Assembly (NCBI GenBank): GCA_964458495.1
Contig: CAYWJB010000016.1
Span: 1-64,000, forward strand
Direction: 5' to 3'
DNA length: 64,000 bases
Source of the DNA: JANWVO01 sp964458495
Lineage (GTDB): Bacteria > Acidobacteriota > Terriglobia > Bryobacterales > Bryobacteraceae
This document shows, piece after piece, positions 1 through 7,953 of the stretch. The notes under the pieces are model-generated. The model was not told the DNA's origin. It ran no database searches and saw only the letters and a list, made by a program, of their open reading frames with translations. How positions within the stretch are numbered: the stretch's first letter is position 1; each line of letters opens with the position of its first letter. A program made the position numbers and the translations under genes.

Positions 1-405
<405 letters not shown>

Positions 406-591
406 AGCGGATCGAAGTTTTCCTGGTTGGGATGTAAACCTGCAGGCGGCAGGGGCGTTTTAGGGGATTGTATGACGAGGGACGGGGAAGCGGGGCGGGC
501 TGGTACGAAATCTGGGCGGACCGGGGTGAAATCGCTGATTGGAAGCGGACAGATGCATAGTAGAGTAAAGAAAAACGGGGAGGGGCTTACC

Positions 592-2514
592 ATGAAGCCG
601 CTCGACAGGATCCGGGTCTGGGTGATTGTCCTGACGCTGGCTGGCAGCGCGCTGCCTGTTGTAGCGCAGGAGACGGAAGAGTGGCCCGCCGCTTCGGGGC
701 AGAACTGCACCTGGATCGCGGCACCGGAGGAGGTGCAGTCCAAGGGATTGCGGGCGCGGCGGGAGGCGTACGAGCGGGCGCTCGAGTTTGTGCGTTCGGC
801 GCCGAAGACGAGGGCGTCGCGGGCTGTGCCGGCATCGCAGCTGCCCGCGAGGAATTTCATCGACGAGGAGGTCTTCGGGCGGCTTCAGGCAGAGGGCGTG
901 CCCGCGGCGGGGCTGTCGAACGACGAGGAGTTCCTCAGGCGGGTTTCGCTGGACCTGACCGGGCGGATTCCGCCGGCGGACGAGATCCGCGCGTTCGTGG
1001 CGGACGCGGATCCGGAGAAGCGCGACAAGGCAATCGAGCGGCTGCTGTCGAGCGAAGCGTGGCTGGACAAGTGGTCGCTGTGGCTGGGGGACCTGTTGCA
1101 GAACGCCGCTTTCGCGCAGAACCGGAGCCAGCAGATCAACGGGCGCAATGCGTTCTATCTCTGGATCCGGAACGCGCTCAAGGAGGACAAGAGCTGGCGG
1201 GACATCGCGACCGAGCTGCTGACGGTGAACGGGAACAACTATGACGCGGGCACGGCGGGGACAAACTTCATCCTGAGAGGGTTCGCGCCCATGGGGCCGG
1301 CGCAGGACACCTATGACCTGCTGCTGGTGAAGACGGCGTCGACGTTTCTGGGGCTGGGGCATTACGACTGCCTGCTGTGCCACAACGGCAAGTACCATCT
1401 GGAGAGCGTTTCGGCCTGGGGCGTGAAGATGACGCGGCTGGAGGCGCAGCAGATGGCGGCGCACTTTGCGCGGGTGACGATGACGGCGCGGCGGGTGGAG
1501 CAGACGGATTATTACTATCAGTCGACCGACATCGGCGAGCGGGCGAGCGGGTTTTATGTCCTGAACACGAACTCCGGCAACCGTCCGAGCCGCGCGCCGG
1601 CGATGATCGACGGGCGGGTGGTGACCTCGCTGGCGCCGGCGTACCGGGACGGGAAGGCGGCGGAGGGCAACTGGCGGGAGTCGCTGGTGCGGTCGATGGT
1701 GGCGGACCCGATGTTCGCGCGCAACTTCGCGAACCGGGTGTGGAAGGCGATGTTCGGGCTGGCGCTGGCGGAGCCGGTGGACGGGCTGGACCCGGCGCGG
1801 CTGGACCCGCGGGAGGCGCCGCCGGAGGGGTGGGCGTATCAGGCTTCGCACCCGTGGCTGCTCGAGAAGCTGGCCGATTACGCGCGCTCGACGGACTATC
1901 ATCTGAAGCCGCTGCTGCGGCTGATGGCGCAGAGCACGGCGTATCAATTGAGTTCGAGATACGAGGGGGACTGGGACATGACCAAGGCGGAGCTGTTCGC
2001 GCGGCGGCTGCCGAGGCGGCTGGATGCCGAGGAGGTGCACGACGCGATCGTGAAGGCGACGCAGATGCCGCAGCCGTACATGGTGCAGGGGTTTGCGGAG
2101 CCGTTCGTGTGGGCGGCGCAGTTGCCGGACACGAGCGAGCCGAGGAGCAACGGCGTGGCGCGGGCGTTTCTGGACGCTTTCAACCGGGGCAACCGGGACA
2201 CGCTCGCGCGGCGGCAGGACGGATCGATCCTGATGTGGCTGAACTTGATGAACTCGACGTTCGTGAACAACCGGGCGCGGGCGAGCGGGGCGGCAGCGTC
2301 GCCCTACCTGGCGGGGCTGGCGAGGAGCGGATCGAACGAACAGATTGTGGAGGATATGTTTCTGACGTTTCTGTCCCGGCGGCCGACGGAGTATGAACGC
2401 GGGGTGGCGCTGAAGGCGCTGGAAAGGGCGGCGACGCCGGCGGCGCGGACGGCGGCGATCGAGGACCTGGCGTGGGCGCTGATGAACAAGACGGATTTCC
2501 TGTTCAGCTACTGA
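592..2514 (+). CDS. DUF1549/DUF1553 domain secreted protein (CxxCH motif)
   Basis: A 640-residue protein. The ATG at 592 is chosen because a GGGGAGG ribosome site precedes it and it opens a signal peptide (residues 1-26, ending in LPVVAQ). The in-frame ATG at 382 would run through leader DNA. Residues ~85-280 match DUF1549 (EFLRRVSLDLTGRIPPADEIRAF). Residues ~360-620 match DUF1553 (FARNFANRVWKAMFG, ASHPWLLEKLADYA, STAYQLSSRY). A single CLLCH at residues 260-264 looks like a c-type haem attachment motif. Such proteins are abundant in Planctomycetes and Solibacter-like Acidobacteria and are almost always followed by a DUF1501 gene, as here (16-bp gap). Biochemical function is unknown; an envelope or periplasmic location is inferred from the signal peptide. 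Confidence 0.9.
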   Translation: MKPLDRIRVWVIVLTLAGSALPVVAQETEEWPAASGQNCTWIAAPEEVQSKGLRARREAYERALEFVRSAPKTRASRAVPASQLPARNFIDEEVFGRLQAEGVPAAGLSNDEEFLRRVSLDLTGRIPPADEIRAFVADADPEKRDKAIERLLSSEAWLDKWSLWLGDLLQNAAFAQNRSQQINGRNAFYLWIRNALKEDKSWRDIATELLTVNGNNYDAGTAGTNFILRGFAPMGPAQDTYDLLLVKTASTFLGLGHYDCLLCHNGKYHLESVSAWGVKMTRLEAQQMAAHFARVTMTARRVEQTDYYYQSTDIGERASGFYVLNTNSGNRPSRAPAMIDGRVVTSLAPAYRDGKAAEGNWRESLVRSMVADPMFARNFANRVWKAMFGLALAEPVDGLDPARLDPREAPPEGWAYQASHPWLLEKLADYARSTDYHLKPLLRLMAQSTAYQLSSRYEGDWDMTKAELFARRLPRRLDAEEVHDAIVKATQMPQPYMVQGFAEPFVWAAQLPDTSEPRSNGVARAFLDAFNRGNRDTLARRQDGSILMWLNLMNSTFVNNRARASGAAASPYLAGLARSGSNEQIVEDMFLTFLSRRPTEYERGVALKALERAATPAARTAAIEDLAWALMNKTDFLFSY

Positions 2515-2530
2515 GGGGAGGGCAAGAGCG

Positions 2531-3883
2531 ATGCACGGGCAAGCGGGCTATCTTCCATTCTGGCGGCGTCCGGCGCTGGACCGCCGCGTGTTCTTCCGGC
2601 ATCTGGGTGCGGCGGTGGCGGGGAGCTTCTTCCTGCCCGGGCGGGCGCTGGAGACGGTGGCGCGGGGCGGGGCGGAGACGAAGGGGACGGCGCGCTATGT
2701 GGTGTTCGTGAACATGGCCGGGGCGCCGAGCCATGTGGACACGTTCGATCTGAAAGAGGGCCCGTGGACGCTGCCCGAAATGGAGCCGACGAGCTACGGC
2801 GGCATACGGTGGCCCCGGGGTCTGCTGCCGAAGCTGGCCGAGCACCTGGATTCGATCGCGCTGCTGCGGAGCGCGCGGACGCACGCGGTGGTGCACGGGC
2901 TGATGCAGACGTGGATCCAGATCGGGCGGAACCCGCTGTCGGGGCTGTCGAAGATCGCGCCGCACATTGGCAGCGTGGTGGCGCGGGAACTGGGCGATCC
3001 GAAGGCGGTGCTGCCGCCGTTCCTCTCGCTGAACTCCGGCGGCGGGCCGAACCGCGGCTACCTGGAGCCGTGGACGGAGCCGTTCTATGTGACGCCCGGG
3101 GGTCGGGGCTTGCCGAACACGGCGTCTCCGGTGGGAGCGGCGGGATTCGACCGGCGGTACGGGCTGCTGCTGGAGCTGGACGCGGAGACGCGGGCGCTGG
3201 AGGAGATCGGCCCGGTGGTGGGCGAGTTCGAGCAGTTCAACCTGACGGCGCGGACGCTGATGTACAACGACGACGTGACGCGGGCGTTCACGTTCACGAC
3301 AGAGGAGACGGCGCGGTACGGGAACAACGCCTTCGCGCGGGGCTGCCTGACGGCGCGCAACCTGATCCGCGCGGACCTTGGGGCGCGGTTCATCCAGATC
3401 ACCGCGGGCGGGTGGGACAACCATTCGGGGATCTACACGGGCGCGCTGAACCCTACGAATGCCAACGGGCTGGCGCGGACGTTCGATCAGGCGCTGGGAG
3501 AGCTGATGACGGACCTGAAGGCGGACGGGCTGCTCGAGAAGACGCTGATCGTGTGCATGGGCGAGTTCGGGCGCACGGTGGGACCGCTGAACAGCCAGAA
3601 CGGGCGTGACCACTTCCCGCAGCAGGCGGTGCTGTTCGCGGGCGGCGGGGTGAAGGGCGGGACGGTGATCGGAAAGACCAACGACACGGGCGCGTTCACG
3701 GTGGAGCCGGGGTGGAGCCAGCAGAGGGACGCGCGTCCGGAGGACGTGGAGGCGACGATCTATTCGGCTCTGGGTATCGACTACCGGAAGGTGTACTCCG
3801 ACGACCCGCTGGGGCGGGGATTCGCGCTGGTGCCGACGAACCAGGAAGAGGAGTACGCGCCGGTGCACGAGCTGTGGGGCTGA
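2531..3883 (+). CDS. DUF1501 domain protein, twin-arginine type signal
   Basis: A 450-residue DUF1501 (sulfatase-like/alkaline-phosphatase-fold) protein. The N-terminus carries LDRRVFFRHLGAAVAGSFFLP, a twin-arginine-like export signal. The body contains the family signatures VVFVNMAGAPSHVDTFD near residue 60, GWDNHSGIY near residue 300, and MGEFGRTV followed by GRDHFPQQ near residues 340-365. It lies 16 bp after the DUF1549/1553 gene with a GAGGGGAGGG ribosome site, so the two are almost certainly co-transcribed. The DUF1549/1553 + DUF1501 pairing is the usual arrangement in Planctomycetes and Acidobacteria. Substrate and function are unknown; Tat export to the periplasm is inferred. Confidence 0.92.
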   Translation: MHGQAGYLPFWRRPALDRRVFFRHLGAAVAGSFFLPGRALETVARGGAETKGTARYVVFVNMAGAPSHVDTFDLKEGPWTLPEMEPTSYGGIRWPRGLLPKLAEHLDSIALLRSARTHAVVHGLMQTWIQIGRNPLSGLSKIAPHIGSVVARELGDPKAVLPPFLSLNSGGGPNRGYLEPWTEPFYVTPGGRGLPNTASPVGAAGFDRRYGLLLELDAETRALEEIGPVVGEFEQFNLTARTLMYNDDVTRAFTFTTEETARYGNNAFARGCLTARNLIRADLGARFIQITAGGWDNHSGIYTGALNPTNANGLARTFDQALGELMTDLKADGLLEKTLIVCMGEFGRTVGPLNSQNGRDHFPQQAVLFAGGGVKGGTVIGKTNDTGAFTVEPGWSQQRDARPEDVEATIYSALGIDYRKVYSDDPLGRGFALVPTNQEEEYAPVHELWG

Positions 3884-3944
3884 GCGCAGGCCTGCGGCCA
3901 GAGAGTTTCCTGCAAGGGAAGCAGACGCTCCGGCAAGGCCGCTG

Positions 3945-4352
3945 TCAGCGGCGGCGCGCCGCGGGGTAATACTGCATCAGCGAGCCGAAGAAGGCGCCCA
4001 AAGCGGCGAAGGCGAGCCAGACGACGGACTTTGCCTGATCGGCGGAGTAGAAGCGGTAGACGGGGCTGACGAAGAAGCCGTAAACGAGAAGGGCGAATAC
4101 GGCAAAGGTAAACGCCACCAGCAACGGCTTCCACTTGCCAAGCAGGGCGAGGATGGCGGCGAGGGCGCCGATGAGGCCGAGGGCCAGCAGGAAGTACAAG
4201 ACGTTTTCCCCCTTGACCCACGGGACCATCTCGAAGCGGTAGTTCTTCGCGCCGCTGATGAGCAGCACGACGGAGATGCCGGCGACGAAGAGACCAAAGA
4301 CGAGGGAAAAAAGGTAGCTGAAGAACCGGAGCAACATGGCGAACAACTTCAC
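3945..4352 (-). CDS. small four-helix membrane protein, unknown function
   Basis: A 135-residue protein with four predicted membrane segments at roughly residues 9-32, 50-68, 72-95 and 107-125. A short basic N-terminus (MKLFAMLLRFF) and an RRR tail suggest a cytoplasmic C-terminus. I recognise no family. It converges on the DUF1501 gene. It lies about 100 bp downstream of plsC on the same strand and may be read from its own promoter (TAGAAT at 4388-4393, minus strand) or by read-through from plsC. The codon use and continuous hydrophobic pattern support a real gene. Confidence 0.75.
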   Translation of the reverse strand: MKLFAMLLRFFSYLFSLVFGLFVAGISVVLLISGAKNYRFEMVPWVKGENVLYFLLALGLIGALAAILALLGKWKPLLVAFTFAVFALLVYGFFVSPVYRFYSADQAKSVVWLAFAALGAFFGSLMQYYPAARRR

Positions 4353-4387
4353 ACTGCCTCCACAGGCTGCCGTGACGGCAAGCGATC

Positions 4388-4393
4388 ATTCTA
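4388..4393 (-). promoter_or_regulatory. possible -10 box (TAGAAT) for the membrane-protein gene
   Basis: On the minus strand TAGAAT lies about 36 bp upstream of the 4352 start, just before a small GC-rich hairpin (TGCCGT/ACGGCA) in the leader. No convincing -35 box is visible, so this is a weak call. Confidence 0.25.
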
Positions 4394-4453
4394 TCAACAT
4401 GGGCGGCTGGAGGCCGAATGGGGCACGGCGGCGAGAGGCGGGAGCGGAGCGGG

Positions 4454-5200
4454 CTAGCCTGGAGCGGCAGCGAGGAGCTCGCGGACGCGTTGCTCGAGGA
4501 GGGCGGTGAAGGCAGCGCGTTCGCGCAGGGAGAAGCCCGCGGGGGAGAGGGGCTTGCCGATGCGGACCTCGACAGGGCCGGGCAGGATGCAGGAGTCGCG
4601 CGCCGGAAGGACGCGGTCGGTGCCGAGGATGGCGACGGGGACGGCTTCGGCGCGGGACTCGATGGCGAGCCAGGCGGCGCCGTCCTTGAAGGGCTGGAGC
4701 GTGCCGTCCGGGCTGCGGCGGCCTTCGGCAAAAATCAGAACGGAGAGGGAATGTTCGCGGATGAGGCGGGCGGCCTCGTTGAGGCTTTCGATGGAGGAGC
4801 GGACGCTGCGGCGGTCGACGGTGAGATGGCCGGCGCGGCGGAGGTACCAGCCGATGAAGGGGACGCGGAGCAGTTCGCGCTTGGCGAGGAACTTGAAGGG
4901 GACGGGCAGGGCGTGGAGCATGACGGGCGTGTCGGCGAGCGAGAGGTGGTTCGACACGAACACGTAGTGGCCGTCCGGGGCAAGGCTGGAAGCGCCGGTG
5001 ACGCGGACGCGCGCGCCGAACAGCGCGAGGACGGCGCGGGCCCAGAGGCGGTAGAGGCGCGTCTGCCACGGCCCGGCGGGAGCGAAGGGGGAAGTGGCGA
5101 CGGCGAGGGTGATGAGGGCGGCGGTGACGAGGCTGGCGGCAGGGATCGTGAACAGCCACGAGCGCAGATAGCCGGAAAGCGGCCGCTGGCGGAGATCCAT
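4454..5200 (-). CDS. plsC: 1-acyl-sn-glycerol-3-phosphate acyltransferase
   Basis: A 248-residue PlsC-family acyltransferase that transfers an acyl chain to lysophosphatidic acid to make phosphatidic acid at the inner membrane. It has the catalytic block SNHLSLAD (NHx4D type) near residue 83 and the acceptor-binding block FAEGRRSPDGTL near residue 155, where most relatives have FPEGTRS. Two hydrophobic segments sit near the N-terminus (residues 13-33 and 48-63). The start ATG is 26 bp after the CDGSH gene stop, so the two probably form one transcript. Confidence 0.9.
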   Translation of the reverse strand: MDLRQRPLSGYLRSWLFTIPAASLVTAALITLAVATSPFAPAGPWQTRLYRLWARAVLALFGARVRVTGASSLAPDGHYVFVSNHLSLADTPVMLHALPVPFKFLAKRELLRVPFIGWYLRRAGHLTVDRRSVRSSIESLNEAARLIREHSLSVLIFAEGRRSPDGTLQPFKDGAAWLAIESRAEAVPVAILGTDRVLPARDSCILPGPVEVRIGKPLSPAGFSLRERAAFTALLEQRVRELLAAAPG

Positions 5201-5226
5201 GAGAAGGAACCGGGCGCGAGCCCCGG

Positions 5227-5466
5227 TCAGGGCTTGGGCGCAGGCGGCGGCAAGTCGCGCGCCTCGCAGGCGCTCTGGAATCCCTGGCGGGCGTGGCTGC
5301 CGTCGCAGAAGGGCTTGTTGGCGCTGAGGCCGCAGCGGCAGAGGGAAACGACCTTGCGTCCGGCGAGGCCGTATTCCTTGCCGTGGGCGTCGCAGAGGGC
5401 GAACTCGCCGGGATCGCTTTCAATGCGGAGCGGGCCGTTGTTGATGACGGTGACTTTCACAGCCAT
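5227..5466 (-). CDS. CDGSH-type iron-sulfur protein
   Basis: A 79-residue protein; the ATG at 5466 is chosen because the longer open frame upstream is antisense to the next gene. Residues 43-58 read CRCGLSANKPFCDGSH, the CxCx(n)CDGSH motif that binds one 2Fe-2S cluster with three Cys and one His, as in MitoNEET and bacterial relatives. The N-terminal part (VTVINNGPLRIESDPG) resembles the strand preceding the cluster in bacterial CDGSH proteins. Role unknown (redox or cluster transfer). It is the first gene of a two-gene unit with plsC and is divergent from the secreted protein gene at 5512. Confidence 0.9.
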   Translation of the reverse strand: MAVKVTVINNGPLRIESDPGEFALCDAHGKEYGLAGRKVVSLCRCGLSANKPFCDGSHARQGFQSACEARDLPPPAPKP

Positions 5467-5499
5467 GGCAGAAGCGATGATAACAAAGGCGCGGGTTCC

Positions 5500-5505
5500 T
5501 ATACT
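5500..5505 (+). promoter_or_regulatory. candidate -10 box, possibly leaderless start
   Basis: TATACT lies just before the ATG at 5512. A start site seven bases downstream would fall on or next to the A of the ATG. No Shine-Dalgarno-like sequence precedes this ATG. The -35 region is poor. Confidence 0.3.
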
Positions 5506-5511
5506 TGAGAC

Positions 5512-6786
5512 ATGAGGCGGGCGCTCGCGGTGCTGGCATGGTGCGGGATGGCGGCGGCGCAGGAGCGTTATGAACCGCTGAAGCCCCTGACGCCGGAGAC
5601 GCTGCTGCTGGCGCGGATCCGCAACGTGGTTCATGAGAACCTGGAGAGGCTGCCGGATTTCACCTGCGTGCAGACGATCGAGCGCTCGCAGCGGGAGCCG
5701 GGATCGAAGCGCTACCGGTTTGTGGACAACATCCGGCTGGAGGTGGCGCTGGTGGAGGGCAAGGAGCTGTACGCGTGGCCGGGGTCGCCGAAGTTTGAAG
5801 AGCGCGACCTGCGGGACATGGTGGGCGGGGGAGCGATCGGGACGGGGGACTTCGCGCTGCACGCCAAGAGCATCTACCTGAGCGGATCGGCGACGTTCAG
5901 CTATCAGGGGACCGAGGAGTTGCGGGGGCGGAAGGTGCATGTGTTTCATTACCGGGTGCCGGTGGCGCAGAGCCGCTACATCATGCGGATCGAAAAGGCG
6001 GAGGGGCCGGTGGGATACCAGGGGCACGTGTACAACGACGCCGAGACGCTGGAGATGGCGCGGATCGAGATTCATATCGATGACATCCCGGACTATCTGC
6101 CGCTGAAAGAGGGCCACAAGGTGATTGATTATGCGCCGATGATGATCGGCGGCGCGCGGCATGTGCTGCCGGCGGAGATGGAAATGACGCTGGTGGCGCT
6201 GAACGGCGGGGAGAGCCGGAACCGGGCGGTGTTCAGCGCGTGCAAGCAGTATCAGGGGGAATCGCGGCTGGTGTTCGAGGATCCGCCGGAAGAGGCGCCC
6301 GCCGCTGCGCCTCAGGTGGAGTGGGTGCTGCCGGAGGACCTGGAAGTGCGCATGCGGCTGGCGGAGACGCTGGATCTGGCGAAGGCGGCGATGGGCGACC
6401 CGGTGGTGTTCGAGGTGACGCGCGACGCGCAGCGGAAGGGCGAGACGTGGCTGAAGAGGGGCGCGCGGGTGACGTTGCGGATGGACCAGATCGCGTGCCG
6501 GGATTTTCCGGTGAGCCACTGTTTCTTTGCGCTGGCGCCGGGGCGATTTTCGTTCGAGAACAAAACGGGCGAGTTTCGTGCGCAGCTGGCGCTGCCCGAT
6601 CTGGCGCGGACGATGGAGATGGTGCTGAGGAACGTGCGGCCGCAACTGCGCATGATACCCGCTGAAATGGGGCAGGCGGCGGAGGGCAGCGCGGTGCTGC
6701 TGTTGAGCGGGAAGCGGGGCCGTCTGCCGAGCGGTTTTCCGACGGTTTGGCGTACCCTGAAGACACGGGGAGAAGAGAAGCCGTGA
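5512..6786 (+). CDS. secreted protein of unknown function
   Basis: A 424-residue protein with a short signal peptide (MRRALAVLAWCGMAAAQ). The body has the block LPDFTCVQTIERSQREPGS near residue 42 and many alternating-strand segments (LSGSATFSYQGTEELRGRKVHVFHYRV). I have seen this style in Acidobacteria hypothetical proteins but cannot assign a family. The C-terminal third contains a short beta-rich module (GDPVVFEVTRDAQRKGETWLKRG) like the outer-surface stability modules of secreted proteins. Its stop overlaps the GTG start of the GH88 gene by 4 bp (GTGA), so the two are translationally coupled. Confidence 0.8.
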   Translation: MRRALAVLAWCGMAAAQERYEPLKPLTPETLLLARIRNVVHENLERLPDFTCVQTIERSQREPGSKRYRFVDNIRLEVALVEGKELYAWPGSPKFEERDLRDMVGGGAIGTGDFALHAKSIYLSGSATFSYQGTEELRGRKVHVFHYRVPVAQSRYIMRIEKAEGPVGYQGHVYNDAETLEMARIEIHIDDIPDYLPLKEGHKVIDYAPMMIGGARHVLPAEMEMTLVALNGGESRNRAVFSACKQYQGESRLVFEDPPEEAPAAAPQVEWVLPEDLEVRMRLAETLDLAKAAMGDPVVFEVTRDAQRKGETWLKRGARVTLRMDQIACRDFPVSHCFFALAPGRFSFENKTGEFRAQLALPDLARTMEMVLRNVRPQLRMIPAEMGQAAEGSAVLLLSGKRGRLPSGFPTVWRTLKTRGEEKP

Positions 6787-7946
6787 TTCAGTTCGGACCG
6801 GAAGTTGACCGCGGGTTGCTGGAACAGACGCTCGGATTCGCCGAGCGGCAGGTGACGCGCCTGATCGAGAAGAACCCGGGCTACTACCCGGTGTACACGA
6901 AGAAGGGCAAGTGGAAGCACGAAGGGCCGGCGTGGACGCACTGGTGCGACGGGTTTCTGCCGGGGCTGATGTGGATCTTCCACCGGCGGGCGGCGGAGAG
7001 CGGCGCGGCGCAGAGTTTCTGGATGGAGAAGGCGATTGAATACACGCGCCCGCTGGAGCCGCGGCAGTTCGACCGGGACGTGCATGATCTGGGGTTCATC
7101 TTCCTGTCGAGCTACTACCGCTGGTATCAGGTTTCAAAGGACCCGAAGCTGAACGACGTGCTGGTGCAGGCGGGGCGGACGCTGTCGCAGCGGTTCGTGG
7201 AGAAGGGGCAGTACCTGCGGTCGTTCGTGAGCGAGGAGTCGCTGTTCATCGACATCATGATGAACGTGGGGCTGGTGTTTTATGCGGCGCGGGAGACGGG
7301 GGACCGGCGGCTGCGCGACATTGCGGTGCGGCACGCGCTGACGACGAGGCGCTATCTGGTGCGCGGAGACGGGTCGACGGCGCATGAGGGGATCTTCGAC
7401 ACGGAAACGGGCGAGTTTCTGAGGCACTCGACGCAACAGGGCTGGCGCGCGGACTCCTGCTGGTCGCGCGGGCTGGCGTGGTCGCTGTACGGCTTCGGGA
7501 GCTGCTATGAGTACACGCGGGACCCGCGGTTTCTGGACACGGCGGAGCGCTGTGCGGATTACTACCTGACGCACACGAACGCCGACGGCGTGCCCCCGTG
7601 GGACTTCCAGGCGCCCGAGGAATCACGGAACATGGTGGACACGTCGGCGGCGGCGATTGCGGCCAGCGGGCTGCTGCGGCTGTGCCGGATGCTGCCGGAC
7701 CCTGTGAAGGGCCTCTACTACTGGTCGAGCGCGCTGCACATTCTGAAGTCCCTGTGCGAGAATTACACCGCGCGGGAGGACGAGCAATGGGAGGGGATTC
7801 TGAAGGGCGGCGTCTACCATGTGCACAAGAAGCTTGGGGTGAACGAGAGCGTGATGTGGGGCGAGTATTTCTTCTGCGAGGCGCTGGAGAATGCGCTGCG
7901 CCACACGCTGTCGAACCAGGCGAGGCGGGGCAACGGCAAGGGATGA
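6783..7946 (+). CDS. glycoside hydrolase family 88 (unsaturated glucuronyl hydrolase-like)
   Basis: 387 residues from the GTG at 6783, chosen because it sits 8-10 bases after GGGGAGAAGAG and overlaps the upstream stop as GTGA. The earlier ATG at 6747 lies within the upstream gene. GH88/GH105-type enzymes remove the unsaturated uronic acid left at oligosaccharide ends by polysaccharide lyases. Visible family features are HDLGFIF and FIDIMMN, which carry the two Asp residues catalytic in the family, plus WCDGFLPGLMW, WSRGLAWSLYGF and MVDTSAAAIAASGLL. No signal peptide is evident, so cytoplasmic action on imported oligosaccharides is likely. It converges with the next gene, 7 bp away. Confidence 0.9.
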   Translation: MIQFGPEVDRGLLEQTLGFAERQVTRLIEKNPGYYPVYTKKGKWKHEGPAWTHWCDGFLPGLMWIFHRRAAESGAAQSFWMEKAIEYTRPLEPRQFDRDVHDLGFIFLSSYYRWYQVSKDPKLNDVLVQAGRTLSQRFVEKGQYLRSFVSEESLFIDIMMNVGLVFYAARETGDRRLRDIAVRHALTTRRYLVRGDGSTAHEGIFDTETGEFLRHSTQQGWRADSCWSRGLAWSLYGFGSCYEYTRDPRFLDTAERCADYYLTHTNADGVPPWDFQAPEESRNMVDTSAAAIAASGLLRLCRMLPDPVKGLYYWSSALHILKSLCENYTAREDEQWEGILKGGVYHVHKKLGVNESVMWGEYFFCEALENALRHTLSNQARRGNGKG

Positions 7947-7953
7947 AGGACGA

